Positions 8,359-16,560 of a stretch of DNA of 36,035 nt are shown here, piece by piece. The DNA is taken from contig JAHELE010000015.1 in assembly GCA_024644345.1 (NCBI GenBank), forward strand, positions 1 to 36,035, given 5' to 3'. Within the stretch, counting starts at the first letter, position 1; every line of letters starts with the position of its first letter. The translations under genes were made by a program, and so were the position numbers. The notes under the pieces were generated by a model. That model was not told the DNA's origin, searched no databases, and saw only the letters and a program-made list of their open reading frames with translations. Source of the stretch: Actinomycetes bacterium. GTDB taxonomy: Bacteria; Actinomycetota; Actinomycetes; JAHEKZ01.

Positions 8359-9900
8359 ATGTCGCAGGGTCACACCGCTACCGCAGTGTCGCTGCTCGTG
8401 AGCTGCGCCACCGTGGCCATGCTGGCTGCCCCGGGGCTGGCCGACGAGCGTGACTCGAGCCTGGCGCGTGCCGCCACCAACATCCCCCCGATCGCGGTCG
8501 ACGACACTGCCAGCGTCAGCTCTGGTGGATCCGTGCTCATTCCCGTCCTGGACAACGACTCCGATCCGGACGCCAGCTCATCCACGGCCTTCTTCCTCGA
8601 CAGCATCACCTCACCACCGGCAACAGGAAGCGCTGACCTCGCCGACGGCGGAATCACGTACACAGCCGCGGCCGACCACGTGGGCACCGACCAGTTCAGC
8701 TACGCAGTAAGCGACGGCGAGCTCACGGCCGAGGCGGTCGTCACGGTTACCGTCACCTCCACCCCTAACCAGTCGCCCGCCCCCACAGCTGACCAGGGTC
8801 GAACCCGCTGGGGGTCGCCACTGGTTCTCGACGTCCTGGCCAACGACACCGACCCCGACGGCGACTCCCTGAGAGTGCTCGGGGTGCGACGCCCTGAGCA
8901 CGGCCGCGCGGAACTGGTTCGCGGAATGGTGCGGTATGTCCCTCGAGGCAAGTACGTAGGCTCCGACACACTCGAGTACACGGTGGCCGACGGTCGCGGG
9001 GGAACAGCTGCCGGGACCGCGGAGGTGAGGGTGCGTCCACGCTTCGACGTCACCTTGAAGCGCACGAGCACTCCGATCGCCCTCCAGGCCATGGACGTGA
9101 GAGGAGTGTTGTCCACCCGGCTGGACGGGCCGGTTACCGTCAAGCTTCAGCGTCGCAGTGAGGCGGGTCGCTGGTTCACGGTGCGCGAGCGGAGAGTACG
9201 AGGAGACGACTCCTTCTCACTGAGCTGGAAGCCGGGCCAACCGGGGGCGACGGTGGTACGACTCCGCGCTACCTGGGCCGGGGGGCACCACAACACTTCG
9301 GCCATCGAGCGACTGCGGGTTGAGGCGAGGTTTAGCCCCACGGTCAGCAGGGTGACTGCCAAGGACGTTCCGCACACATGGCGCCCAGGGTGCCCCGTCC
9401 CCCCATCCGGTCTGCGCAAGATCCAGATGAACTACTGGGACTACAAAGGCCAACTCCAGCGAGGCACCTTGATCGGTGCGGCGTACGTCACGTCCCACTA
9501 CCTAGCCATCTTCCGTCGAGCCTTTACCAGCCGGTTCGCCATCAAGAAGATGTATCCGGCTGATCGCTTCGGCGGTGTTGACGAGCGAGCGATGCGAGCC
9601 GGCAACACATCAGCCTTCAACTGCCGACATGTGACGGGTAATCCCTACCGCATGTCGCAGCATTCCTACGGCAATGCCATCGATATCAACACCTTCGAGA
9701 ACCCCTACGTGACCGGGTCGAAGGTCTATCCCCCCAAGGCAGCTGTGCCGTACTACTACCGTCGCCAGTTCCATTTGCAGGATCCCGGCGTCATCACCTC
9801 TCGCTCGCCAATCGCCCGTGAGCTCTGGCGGCAGGGCTGGGCGTGGGGTGCACGGTGGGGAAACCCCGACTACCAGCACTGGTCGAGCAATGGTGGCTGA
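8359..9900 (+). CDS. Secreted M15-type D-Ala-D-Ala carboxypeptidase with Ig/cadherin-like repeats
   Basis: A 513-residue exported protein. The N-terminus is a signal peptide (VSLLVSCATVAMLAAPGLA). Two Big/cadherin-like modules follow: IAVDDTASVSSGGSVLIPVL with DNDSDPD at about 45-135, and GSPLVLDVLANDTDPDGDSL at about 145-230. After a linker of beta-rich sequence comes a C-terminal M15 (VanY-like) peptidase domain at about 340-513. Zinc-site residues are His435 and Asp442 in QHSYGNAIDIN and His507 in DYQHWSS, with the typical GWAWGARWGNPDYQHW ending. It should cleave peptidoglycan stem peptides outside the membrane, with the repeats acting as spacer or wall-binding modules. GGGAG upstream supports the start. 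It is divergent from prfB. Confidence 0.88.
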   Translation: MSQGHTATAVSLLVSCATVAMLAAPGLADERDSSLARAATNIPPIAVDDTASVSSGGSVLIPVLDNDSDPDASSSTAFFLDSITSPPATGSADLADGGITYTAAADHVGTDQFSYAVSDGELTAEAVVTVTVTSTPNQSPAPTADQGRTRWGSPLVLDVLANDTDPDGDSLRVLGVRRPEHGRAELVRGMVRYVPRGKYVGSDTLEYTVADGRGGTAAGTAEVRVRPRFDVTLKRTSTPIALQAMDVRGVLSTRLDGPVTVKLQRRSEAGRWFTVRERRVRGDDSFSLSWKPGQPGATVVRLRATWAGGHHNTSAIERLRVEARFSPTVSRVTAKDVPHTWRPGCPVPPSGLRKIQMNYWDYKGQLQRGTLIGAAYVTSHYLAIFRRAFTSRFAIKKMYPADRFGGVDERAMRAGNTSAFNCRHVTGNPYRMSQHSYGNAIDINTFENPYVTGSKVYPPKAAVPYYYRRQFHLQDPGVITSRSPIARELWRQGWAWGARWGNPDYQHWSSNGG

Positions 9901-10564
9901 CCTTGCCTGGCGAGCGGCGGCGACTCTCACCATGGGTGTCATCAGCTTCGGGCTCGCCGGCTGCAGCGACGACCGGCAGGCGGACTCATCGTCGGCTGCT
10001 CTGCCGCCGCACGGGGCCAGCGCAGTACCCACCGACCTTCCCGGCTCGCGCAGCGGCGACCTCGGACCGGAGCACCTGCCGACGCCGGACGAACTCGGAC
10101 GTGGATGGCAGTACCGAGTCGACCGGGGGAACGCAGAGGACGGGTACCGCGGAAGCGGCGAACCCGCGACGGCCCGAGAACCACAGAGCGTGCTCGCCGC
10201 GATAACTCCCCTGGGTTGTCGGCCCGCCCGGTTGCCACAGCCACGATCCGCCCTCGAGGTGACCTATGCCCGAGACGAGCTACCCGGCGTCGGCCTTCTG
10301 CTGCGGTTCGACGATGAGGCCTCTGCCCATCGCTTCTTCAGCACGCACGCCCGGGTCCTGGAGCGATGTGTCGGCTCTCGACACATCGACCTTCTCGTCC
10401 ATGAGCGACGCGAGTCGTTGATTGTCACCACACGCACGGAGCAGCTCGGGCGAACGCCGGTGTGGGCCGAGGGCATGAGCTACAACGGAACCGATGTCAT
10501 GTTGGTCGCCATTGCAGATCCATCACAACACTCAGTGCGATCGGTCGTCGAGGCGCTGACGTAG
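9890..10564 (+). CDS. Putative lipoprotein of unknown function
   Basis: I start this at the ATG at 9890 because it gives a proper lipoprotein signal: a short N-terminus with Arg, a hydrophobic stretch (TMGVISFGLAGC), and Cys25 as the predicted lipidated residue. The longer in-frame start at 9818 lies deep inside the upstream gene. The chosen start overlaps the M15 gene by 11 nt, suggesting coupled translation. After a low-complexity linker, a domain of about 165 residues (PTPDELGRGWQYRVDRGN to the end) has two more Cys (in PLGCRPARL and LERCVGSRH) that could form a disulfide. The layout resembles small extracytoplasmic sensor-type lipoproteins of mycobacteria, but I do not recognise the family. 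Confidence 0.72.
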   Translation: MVADLAWRAAATLTMGVISFGLAGCSDDRQADSSSAALPPHGASAVPTDLPGSRSGDLGPEHLPTPDELGRGWQYRVDRGNAEDGYRGSGEPATAREPQSVLAAITPLGCRPARLPQPRSALEVTYARDELPGVGLLLRFDDEASAHRFFSTHARVLERCVGSRHIDLLVHERRESLIVTTRTEQLGRTPVWAEGMSYNGTDVMLVAIADPSQHSVRSVVEALT

Positions 10565-10613
10565 CAGCGACAGCTCGGCCCGCGCCCCCTAGAGTCAGGG
10601 CGCGGAGGTGTAG

Positions 10614-11681
10614 GTGATCAAGTATCTGGGGTCCAAGCGAACCCTCGTGCCTGTTCTCGGCGCCATGGCAAGTGCCGTCGAGGCCACGACGGCCCTTGAC
10701 CTCTTCACCGGCACAACCCGAGTCGCTCAAGAGTTCAAGCGTCGCGGAATCGACGTCACGGCCGCCGACATCGCCACCTACAGCGAGGTGCTGGCGAAGT
10801 GCTACATCGCAACTGATGGTCGCGACGTCGACGCCCTGTCCCTGGACGCCGCGCTGGCCGAGCTTTCTGCTCTCCCCGGACGTCGTGGCTACTTCACCCG
10901 CACCTTCTGTGAGGAGTCCCGCTACCTGAACCCCAAGAACGGTGAGCGGGTCGACGCCATGCGCGACCACCTGGCGGAGAACTACGTCGACTCACCACTG
11001 TTTCCTGTCTTGCTGACGGCCCTTCTGCTGGCAGCCGATCGCGTGGACTCGACGACCGGTGTGCAGATGGCGTACTTGAAGCAGTGGGCACCGCGGGCGC
11101 TGCGGGATCTCGAACTGCGGGCACCCGAACTGCTGCCCGGGCCGGGTCTTGCAGTACGCGGCGACGCATCCGTCCTCGTCGAGACCTTGCCGCACACCGA
11201 TCTCGCATATGTGGACCCCCCGTACAACCAGCACCGCTACTTCACGAACTACCACGTATGGGAGACCTTGGTGCGCTGGGACCAACCGGACCACTATGGC
11301 GTGGCCTGCAAGCGGGTCGACGCGCGTGATGAGTCGACCAAGAGCGTGTTCAATCGCAAGCGCGAGATGCCAGAGGCCCTGCGCCGGATTGTGAGCAAGA
11401 CGTCGGCCGACACAGTGATCGTCAGCTACAACGACGAGTCCTGGGTGACGCCAGACGAACTCATGCGGTGGTTGATCGAGGCCGGATACGAGGACGTGAG
11501 GCTGCTGGCGTACGACAGCAAGAGGTACGTCGGGGCGCAGATCGGCATCCACAATCCGTCCGGCCACAAGGTGGGAGCAGTCAAACGGCTCCGAAACACG
11601 GAGTACATCCTCGTCGCCGGCGATACCCAGCGGGTCGAAGCGGCCTCCGCTGCGGCAGCCCACCCCAGACTCAAGGCATGA
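10614..11681 (+). CDS. D12-class DNA adenine N6-methyltransferase, stand-alone
   Basis: A 355-residue DNA adenine methylase of the Dam/D12 type. The N-terminal motif MIKYLGSKR contributes to S-adenosylmethionine binding. Motif I is degenerate (ALDLFTGTTRVAQEF, 27-41). The catalytic motif IV is DPPY at 201-204, in YVDPPYNQHRYFTNYHVWE. The GTG start is fixed by an ideal GGAGGTG site 4 nt upstream. No restriction endonuclease or specificity subunit lies beside it, so it is an orphan methylase or a remnant of a larger system; target sequence unknown. Its 3' end overlaps the convergent gene by 11 nt. It lies at the edge of the recombinase/Tad-remnant zone, compatible with horizontal acquisition. 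Confidence 0.88.
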   Translation: MIKYLGSKRTLVPVLGAMASAVEATTALDLFTGTTRVAQEFKRRGIDVTAADIATYSEVLAKCYIATDGRDVDALSLDAALAELSALPGRRGYFTRTFCEESRYLNPKNGERVDAMRDHLAENYVDSPLFPVLLTALLLAADRVDSTTGVQMAYLKQWAPRALRDLELRAPELLPGPGLAVRGDASVLVETLPHTDLAYVDPPYNQHRYFTNYHVWETLVRWDQPDHYGVACKRVDARDESTKSVFNRKREMPEALRRIVSKTSADTVIVSYNDESWVTPDELMRWLIEAGYEDVRLLAYDSKRYVGAQIGIHNPSGHKVGAVKRLRNTEYILVAGDTQRVEAASAAAAHPRLKA

Positions 11682-12729
11682 CTGCGGTTCGCGCGGTCGC
11701 AGTAGCAGAGACCGACGCGGTGCCGCCCGATCCGGCAGTGACGGTGCTTGTGACGGGCAGCTCGATGCGCGCGGCGAGGGCGACTGACACCGTTGTTCCC
11801 GTTGTGGAGATCTCAAGATTCAGGCGTGGCCCAAGAAGACCCGCGTTCGCCAGGTAGTCACGAACCGCCCGCTCCGCCGCTCGCTCGTCGAGCGGAATGG
11901 GGCCGGCGGAGGGAAGGCCCTGGAGGTATATCGACTCCTCGTCGACCGACTGGGCCCCGGCGAGTGCCGCGCCATCAGCAGCGTCGTAGACGCGGTCCGC
12001 ACCGTCACCGACATCAACAGTGGCATTGGGTGCCGAGCCTGTCAGCATGACGGTGTCGTTGCCGCCGTACGTATGAATGATGGTGTCGGGGGCATAAACG
12101 CAAAAGTCCTCGCGGGCCGGGGTGCCTTCAATGGCGGTCCCTGTGTAATACCGCAATCGATGGAAACCCACGCCCTCGGAAGAGAAGTTGGACTTACCGA
12201 GGGGGCACTGTTCGATAGCGGCGTCAGGCATGGTCGGGGAGAAAGTAACGTCTCCCTGCATGCGTGTTTCGTCTCCGTAGGCGATGGTGCAGTAGTAGGA
12301 CCCGGTGGGCCAAGATGAGCCGTACTGTGGGAAGACCGTGACGCTCGGCGGAACGGCGTCGTAGTGAACGGTCTCTCCGAAGGTCTCGGTCAGGCCGCAA
12401 CCTCGCACGTCGAGCCAGTACCCCGCCGGTGCGTCCAAGTCGAGGGTGACGGCATACGGAACCCCAGGTAGAGACTCGTCGGGTGTGGCATACACCTGCG
12501 CGAGGTAAGTGATCGCCCCTCCGTCCACTGGTTCGGCGAACACGAGACAAGGAATGCCACCGTTGAACCCGCCTGGGGTGTATTGGACGCACGCATCGAC
12601 CTCGGTCCCAGGGCGTGCGAAGACCTCGAAGGCGTCTGCGCTGGCTGATGCCTGGTGCGGCAAAAACAGTCCCAGAGACGCCGCTGCGAGCAGTACGGCA
12701 GCCACGGATCTGGGTGCGTTGCGGCTCAT
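11671..12729 (-). CDS. Chimeric secreted protein: Cys-containing N-part with RTX-like stretch, TadE/TadG-like C-terminal tail
   Basis: A 352-residue protein with a Sec signal (SVAAVLLAAASLGLFLPHQA, cleavage near ASA). Residues about 32-210 form an exported domain with six Cys that I do not recognise. A stretch at about 215-245 (TYGGNDTVMLTGSAPNATVD, VGDGADRVYD) resembles glycine/aspartate RTX calcium-binding repeats. From residue 250 on (AADGAALAGAQSVDEES; PIPLDERAAERAVRDYLANA; ending SATATART) the sequence looks like the C-terminal part of actinobacterial TadE/TadG pilus-assembly proteins. That is consistent with tadA and tadB on the same strand 2.1 kb upstream. I infer a fusion left by a deletion in a Tad locus. 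GGAAGGAAG before the ATG supports the start. Function unknown; the ORF is intact. Confidence 0.6.
   Translation of the reverse strand: MSRNAPRSVAAVLLAAASLGLFLPHQASASADAFEVFARPGTEVDACVQYTPGGFNGGIPCLVFAEPVDGGAITYLAQVYATPDESLPGVPYAVTLDLDAPAGYWLDVRGCGLTETFGETVHYDAVPPSVTVFPQYGSSWPTGSYYCTIAYGDETRMQGDVTFSPTMPDAAIEQCPLGKSNFSSEGVGFHRLRYYTGTAIEGTPAREDFCVYAPDTIIHTYGGNDTVMLTGSAPNATVDVGDGADRVYDAADGAALAGAQSVDEESIYLQGLPSAGPIPLDERAAERAVRDYLANAGLLGPRLNLEISTTGTTVSVALAARIELPVTSTVTAGSGGTASVSATATARTAVMP
11674..11982 (-). other. TadE/TadG-like C-terminal segment within the chimeric gene
   Basis: These 103 codons encode AADGAALAGAQ..., an LD-ERAAERAV-RDYL helix, then alternating beta segments with repeated TTVSV and TATART-type endings. 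This pattern is common at the C-terminus of actinobacterial TadE-like proteins. The usual TadE N-terminal transmembrane helix is absent; the part before it is unrelated secreted sequence. The family call is from memory of the pattern. Confidence 0.45.
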
Positions 12730-12886
12730 GCTGACTTCCTTCCCTCAGTCGAGGTATCGGTTGATCAACGCCACGGATGTAGCACTGACGGAACCTGGAC
12801 TCTCCAGATTGCCTTCGGCTTGCAGCCCCCGCCTGTGGGAGCCTTCAGCATCCAAGTCAGAGGTTGGAAGCATCCGCCGTGGCTGC

Positions 12887-13498
12887 CTATCGGACGCGAG
12901 AAATGGGGTCACTTGTATCGGCGACAACGACCTGGCGCACGGTTGCCGCGTACCATCGAGCGCCGCCGCGAGACGTTGGGACGCCCCCGTTGTTCAGCAC
13001 CTCGGCTATCGCCTTGTAAGTCGCTCCAATGGCACGCTCGCTGACGATGCGCTCTCGAACGTCGTCGGGGATGCTCGGCGGTCTTCCGAGTCGTACCCCC
13101 TGAGACTTCTTGACTGCCAGGGCATCCTTCGTCCTTTGACCGATGATGCGCCTTTCCCACTGAGCAGCGCTGGCCATGACGCTCGCCAGGAACTCACCGC
13201 CCGGTGTGCTGAGGTCGATGCCCAAGTCAAGTGCGACCAGGTTCCAGCCCTCGGACTGTGCCCGTCCCATCAGACCGGCGAAGTCGAGCAGTGAGCGGCT
13301 CAACCTGTCCAACTTCGAGACGACCAGTACCTGAGCCTCACCCGACGCGAGCGTCTCCAACGCACCAGCGAGAGCGGGCCGACCCGAGAGTGACCGGCCC
13401 GAGCCCGTCTCCGTCAAGATGGGCGCCAGGTCCCAGCCACGATGAGTGGCCTCTCGCTCGATGACTGCCTGCTGAGCGGCGATTGCGACTCCGATCAG
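12887..13498 (-). pseudogene. Serine recombinase/resolvase, 5'-truncated
   Basis: The frame encodes most of a serine resolvase/invertase. It reads AAQQAVIEREATHRGWDLAP, then TETGSGRSLSGRPAL, the conserved VVSKLDRLSRSLLDFAGLM, GVDTSTPGGE-like DLSTPGGEFLA, WERRIIGQRTKDALA, and the LGRPP hinge leading into a helix-turn-helix DNA-binding end (TYKAIAEVLNNGGVPTSRGG). Missing is the N-terminal strand with the catalytic serine (normally Y-x-R-V-S). Upstream the frame continues in unrelated sequence (TGTVREASHTPE) to a TAG at 13577-13579. Neither other frame restores the lost part. No ATG starts the conserved region; the only start-like codon is a TTG at 13417. I judge it inactive. Its 5' end abuts the divergent RCC1 gene, which marks a recombination joint. 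Confidence 0.8.
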
Positions 13499-13570
13499 CC
13501 AACTCGCGGCGCTCGCTTCTGGCGTGTGGGAGGCTTCGCGGACTGTTCCGGTACTAGCGATTGGGATTCG

Positions 13571-14794
13571 ATGCGGCTACGGGGTGCACGGGGCTGGGTC
13601 CTGGTGTTGGCGACTGCTGTGGTGGCTGCCGGGCTGGGTGTGGTGCCGGGGGTGGTGGGTGCTCGTTCGGCGGCGGCTACGACTTCTAATGCAGTTGCCG
13701 GTGGCGGCAGTGGTGGGACCGCAGCGGCGATCACCACTGGCTTCAACCACACATGTGCGTTGATGTCCGGTGGTGGCGTCAAGTGCTGGGGGCTCAACTA
13801 CACAGGACAACTGGGCGATGGCAGCCGGACTAACTCGACGACACCGGTGCGGGTAGTGGGCCTGGGTAGTGCGGTCACCGCCATCACCGCTGGCCAGGTC
13901 CATTCGTGTGCACTGATGTCCGTTGGTGGAGTCAGGTGTTGGGGGTACAACGCCTTTGGGCAACTGGGCGATGGCAGCCGGGCTGACTCGACGACACCGG
14001 TGCGGGTAGTGGGCCTGGGTAGTGCGGTCACCGCCATCGCCGCTGGTGGCAACTACACATGTGCATTGATGACCGCCGGTGGCGTCAAGTGCTGGGGGCT
14101 CAACAGCGCAGGGCAACTTGGTGCACGCCACACATACCTCTCGGCGAAACCGGTGCGAGTGGTCGGCTTAGATGGCCGAGCCATCGCGATCACTGCCGGG
14201 AACGTTCAGACGTGTGCATTGATGTCCGACGGGGGTGTCAAGTGCTGGGGCGCAAACAACAGCGGTCAACTTGGCGATGGGACCCATACTTTCTCGTCCA
14301 CGCCGGTGGACGTTGTCGGACTCGGTGGTGCGGCCACTGCCATCACTTCTCGGAACTTCTACACGTGTGCGCTGATGTCGCACGGTCCAGTTAGGTGCTG
14401 GGGGGACAACAGATACGGGCAACTGGGTGATGGAACGTACGACAGTTCCAGTACTCCGACGCGGGTGGTCAGGCTGAGGGCCGGGGCGACGGCGATCTCC
14501 GCTGGCCTCGGGCACACGTGTGCGCTGATGGCCGGTGGTGGCGTCAAGTGTTGGGGACTCAACTGGAACGGGGAACTTGGCACTGGCACAACAGTCCCCC
14601 GCGACGTGCCCACCCCGGTCGATGTTGTGGGCTTGAACGGTGCAGTGACCGCCATCGAGTCTAGTTGGACTCACACATGTGCGTTGCTAGCCGGTGGTGG
14701 CGTGCAGTGCTGGGGGTACAACCACTTCGGGCAACTCGGTGATGGCACTACCGGTCGCCGCGTGCCCACCCCGGTGGAGGTTGTGGGCTTCTAG
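13571..14794 (+). CDS. Secreted RCC1-repeat beta-propeller protein
   Basis: I start at the ATG at 13571 because it gives a clean signal peptide (MRLRGARGWVLVLATAVVAA ... ARSAAA); a longer in-frame start at 13442 would bury it. The mature protein is made only of RCC1-type repeats. I count seven units of about 51 residues, each with the pattern TAI-x-AG-x-x-HTCALMSGGGVKCWG-x-N-x-x-GQLGDG and ending TPV-x-VVGL. Seven units fit one complete seven-bladed propeller. Every unit has two Cys (TCAL and KCWG), so each blade could hold a disulfide outside the cell. Such proteins are widespread in actinobacteria and are usually of unknown function. It lies opposite to, and between, the truncated tadB and recombinase genes. 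Confidence 0.9.
   Translation: MRLRGARGWVLVLATAVVAAGLGVVPGVVGARSAAATTSNAVAGGGSGGTAAAITTGFNHTCALMSGGGVKCWGLNYTGQLGDGSRTNSTTPVRVVGLGSAVTAITAGQVHSCALMSVGGVRCWGYNAFGQLGDGSRADSTTPVRVVGLGSAVTAIAAGGNYTCALMTAGGVKCWGLNSAGQLGARHTYLSAKPVRVVGLDGRAIAITAGNVQTCALMSDGGVKCWGANNSGQLGDGTHTFSSTPVDVVGLGGAATAITSRNFYTCALMSHGPVRCWGDNRYGQLGDGTYDSSSTPTRVVRLRAGATAISAGLGHTCALMAGGGVKCWGLNWNGELGTGTTVPRDVPTPVDVVGLNGAVTAIESSWTHTCALLAGGGVQCWGYNHFGQLGDGTTGRRVPTPVEVVGF
13808..14046. repeat. Near-identical 86-bp direct repeat in the RCC1 gene
   Basis: Bases 13808-13893 recur at 13961-14046 (offset 153 bp, one repeat unit) with only three differences that I can count. The other blades have diverged far more, pointing to a recent duplication or gene conversion of blades 1 and 2. 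Confidence 0.85.
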
Positions 14795-14822
14795 TCTTCT
14801 GACGATCTCCATTACTGCTCGT

Positions 14823-14848
14823 CAGCAGCACACAACGGTGTGTTGCTG
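14823..14848 (+). terminator. Terminator hairpin after the RCC1 gene
   Basis: CAGCAGCACAC (14823-14833) and GTGTGTTGCTG (14838-14848) pair over 11 positions with one G-U wobble and a 4-nt loop. The hairpin sits 28 nt past the RCC1 stop and is followed by TCTAAG. It could serve both converging genes, as truncated tadB ends at 14873. Confidence 0.7.
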
Positions 14849-14872
14849 TCTAAGCGAGCGGACGCCGAGCAC

Positions 14873-15334
14873 TCAGTCAGGAGTCGCAAACGTCCACTGT
14901 GATGCCGGTTGGGATACCACCGACCGCACGGTGGCCGGGTACTGGCTAACCGCTTCGGGAAGGGCCAGGCCGGCTCGGATTCCCGACGCCAAGTGCTCGA
15001 TCGCATCCGGCCATACCTGCCGCAGCTCAATCTGACGCCGGCGCTTGACGTGACGAACCCAGCCGATCGGTAGCGGGGACACCATGACCGCTATGGCGAC
15101 GGCTACCGCCAACGACGCCGACATGACATAGACCAGGAGTCCGGCTGTCACCGACAAGCAGAGAGTCGATCCGATCAGCCGCTTCGACGTGACATGCGTC
15201 AGGCCTGCGTCCGATAGAAGATTCGATAGCCCTGACCTCCGCCGACCATGGGTCCACTGCGGCACGACGGACCACCAGACGATGAGCATCAGTCCCAGTC
15301 CGAGGATCAGCGGGATCACGGTCTCGGTCACCAT
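14873..15334 (-). pseudogene. tadB: Truncated TadB-like type II/IV secretion F-domain protein
   Basis: The 153-residue frame begins like TadB (MVTETVIPLILGLGLMLIVW, a membrane helix). Two more hydrophobic helices follow (about 58-90), then the start of the cytoplasmic F domain (RRRQIELRQVWPDAIEHLAS, GIRAGLALPEAVSQ). After about residue 130 the similarity stops, and 23 unrelated residues (ending WTFATPD) lead to a stop. TadB proteins normally run to about 300 residues, so more than half of the protein is lost, including the later membrane helices. Its ATG overlaps the end of tadA, the normal coupling in Tad operons. The joint at about 14944 coincides with the incoming RCC1-containing segment. 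Confidence 0.8.
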
Positions 15335-16560
15335 GTGCTCCCGGCTTTCAACAGACTCGCAAGGTCAATCCCTCTCTCACCGAACCGCTCGGCATGCGGT
15401 GGGAAGCCAGAACCTCGCACAAGTTCACTGTCACGCCAATGGAAGAGTTGTTCCAGCTCAATGACATCGCCCTCGGTTCGTCCCGGAACCCCAACGATTT
15501 CGCGTACCCGTCGATTCCCCTGAGCATCGGTCATCGCATGTACGACGATGTCGACTGAAGAAGCGACGGTCGGGACGACAAAAGCGTGCCCAACGTTCTC
15601 CCCGGCGAGTAGCGGGAGAGTGCACATCTTGGTGACGGCGTCGCGCGCCGAGTTGGCGTGGAGAGAGCACATGCCCGGCAGGCCGCTGTTCAAGGCAATG
15701 AGTAGATCCAAGCATTCCTCTTGGCGTATTTCGCCGACGATGATCCGCGATGGCCTCATTCGCAGCGCCTCCTTGACAAGTCGTCGCAGGCGGATCTCCC
15801 CGGTGCCCTCCAGGCTTGGTTGGCGAGTCTGCATCGCGACGACATCGGGGAGCGGCACCTTGAGCTCAAAGACCTCCTCGACGGTGACGACGCGCTCGCC
15901 GGGGGGAATGCTTGCGGCGAGGCAATTGAGCAGGGTGGTCTTCCCTGCCTGTGTGCCGCCAGACACGATGATATTGAGCCCTGACACAACGCACGCTTCA
16001 AGGAACCGAGCCGCGTGCTGGGTCAGCGTGCCGAGGTACACCAGCTGTTCCAGACGTTCCGCTCTGACAACGAACTTCCGAATATTCACTGCCCAGTGCT
16101 CGCGCGTGATGTCAGGTATGACCACGTGGATGCGACTGCCATCAGGCAACGTCGCGTCGACAAACGGCGAGCTGAGGTCGACTCTCCGGTTGGAGGGCTT
16201 GAGCATCCGCTCCACGAGATCGCGTACCTGCTCTCGGCTCAGCAAGGTGGGAGTCAGCTCGCTTCGCCCTCCCCTGGCAACAAAGACTCTGCCGGGGGCA
16301 TTGATCCAGACTTCTTCGACAGCGGGATCATCGAGATACTGCTGAAGGGGTCCCATGCCGGCAACCGCGTCGACGACATCGCGGGCGACCTGCGCGCTGT
16401 CTGCGATCGGGACCGCCGCGCTGCCCAGGCTGCGCTCGGCGTAGTCGGCCAGCACCTCGTCGACTACCGTCCGAACCGCGCCAGGGTCAACGAGGGGGTC
16501 GATCCCCCTTACCCGGACTCGATCGCGCACTTCTGACTCGACCGCAGACGCCGCATCCAT
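15328..16560 (-). CDS. tadA: TadA/CpaF-family secretion ATPase
   Basis: A full-length 410-residue pilus/secretion ATPase. The N-terminal domain (RGIDPLVDPGAVRTVVDEVL; VAGMGPLQQYLDDPAVEEVW) precedes the RecA-like core. That core has Walker A GGTQAGKTT (201-209), the Asp/Glu-box region (VVTVEEVFELKV), Walker B RIIVGEIR (272-279) and the His box SLHANS (299-304). The RQEECLDLLIALNSGLPGMC stretch is typical of the actinobacterial Tad subtype. It would energise assembly of a Tad/Flp pilus at the inner face of the membrane. The ORF looks intact, but tadB downstream is truncated and no tadC, flp or prepilin peptidase gene is in the window, so it is probably without partners here. Confidence 0.92.
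   Translation of the reverse strand: MDAASAVESEVRDRVRVRGIDPLVDPGAVRTVVDEVLADYAERSLGSAAVPIADSAQVARDVVDAVAGMGPLQQYLDDPAVEEVWINAPGRVFVARGGRSELTPTLLSREQVRDLVERMLKPSNRRVDLSSPFVDATLPDGSRIHVVIPDITREHWAVNIRKFVVRAERLEQLVYLGTLTQHAARFLEACVVSGLNIIVSGGTQAGKTTLLNCLAASIPPGERVVTVEEVFELKVPLPDVVAMQTRQPSLEGTGEIRLRRLVKEALRMRPSRIIVGEIRQEECLDLLIALNSGLPGMCSLHANSARDAVTKMCTLPLLAGENVGHAFVVPTVASSVDIVVHAMTDAQGNRRVREIVGVPGRTEGDVIELEQLFHWRDSELVRGSGFPPHAERFGERGIDLASLLKAGSTW

Noticed and set aside
10992-11816. 274-residue minus-strand frame
   Set aside because: Antisense to the methylase, whose DPPY and SAM motifs and ribosome site make it the real gene.
13577-14131. Repetitive minus-strand frame opposite the RCC1 gene
   Set aside because: Mirror of the RCC1 repeats, with no signal peptide or recognised domain.
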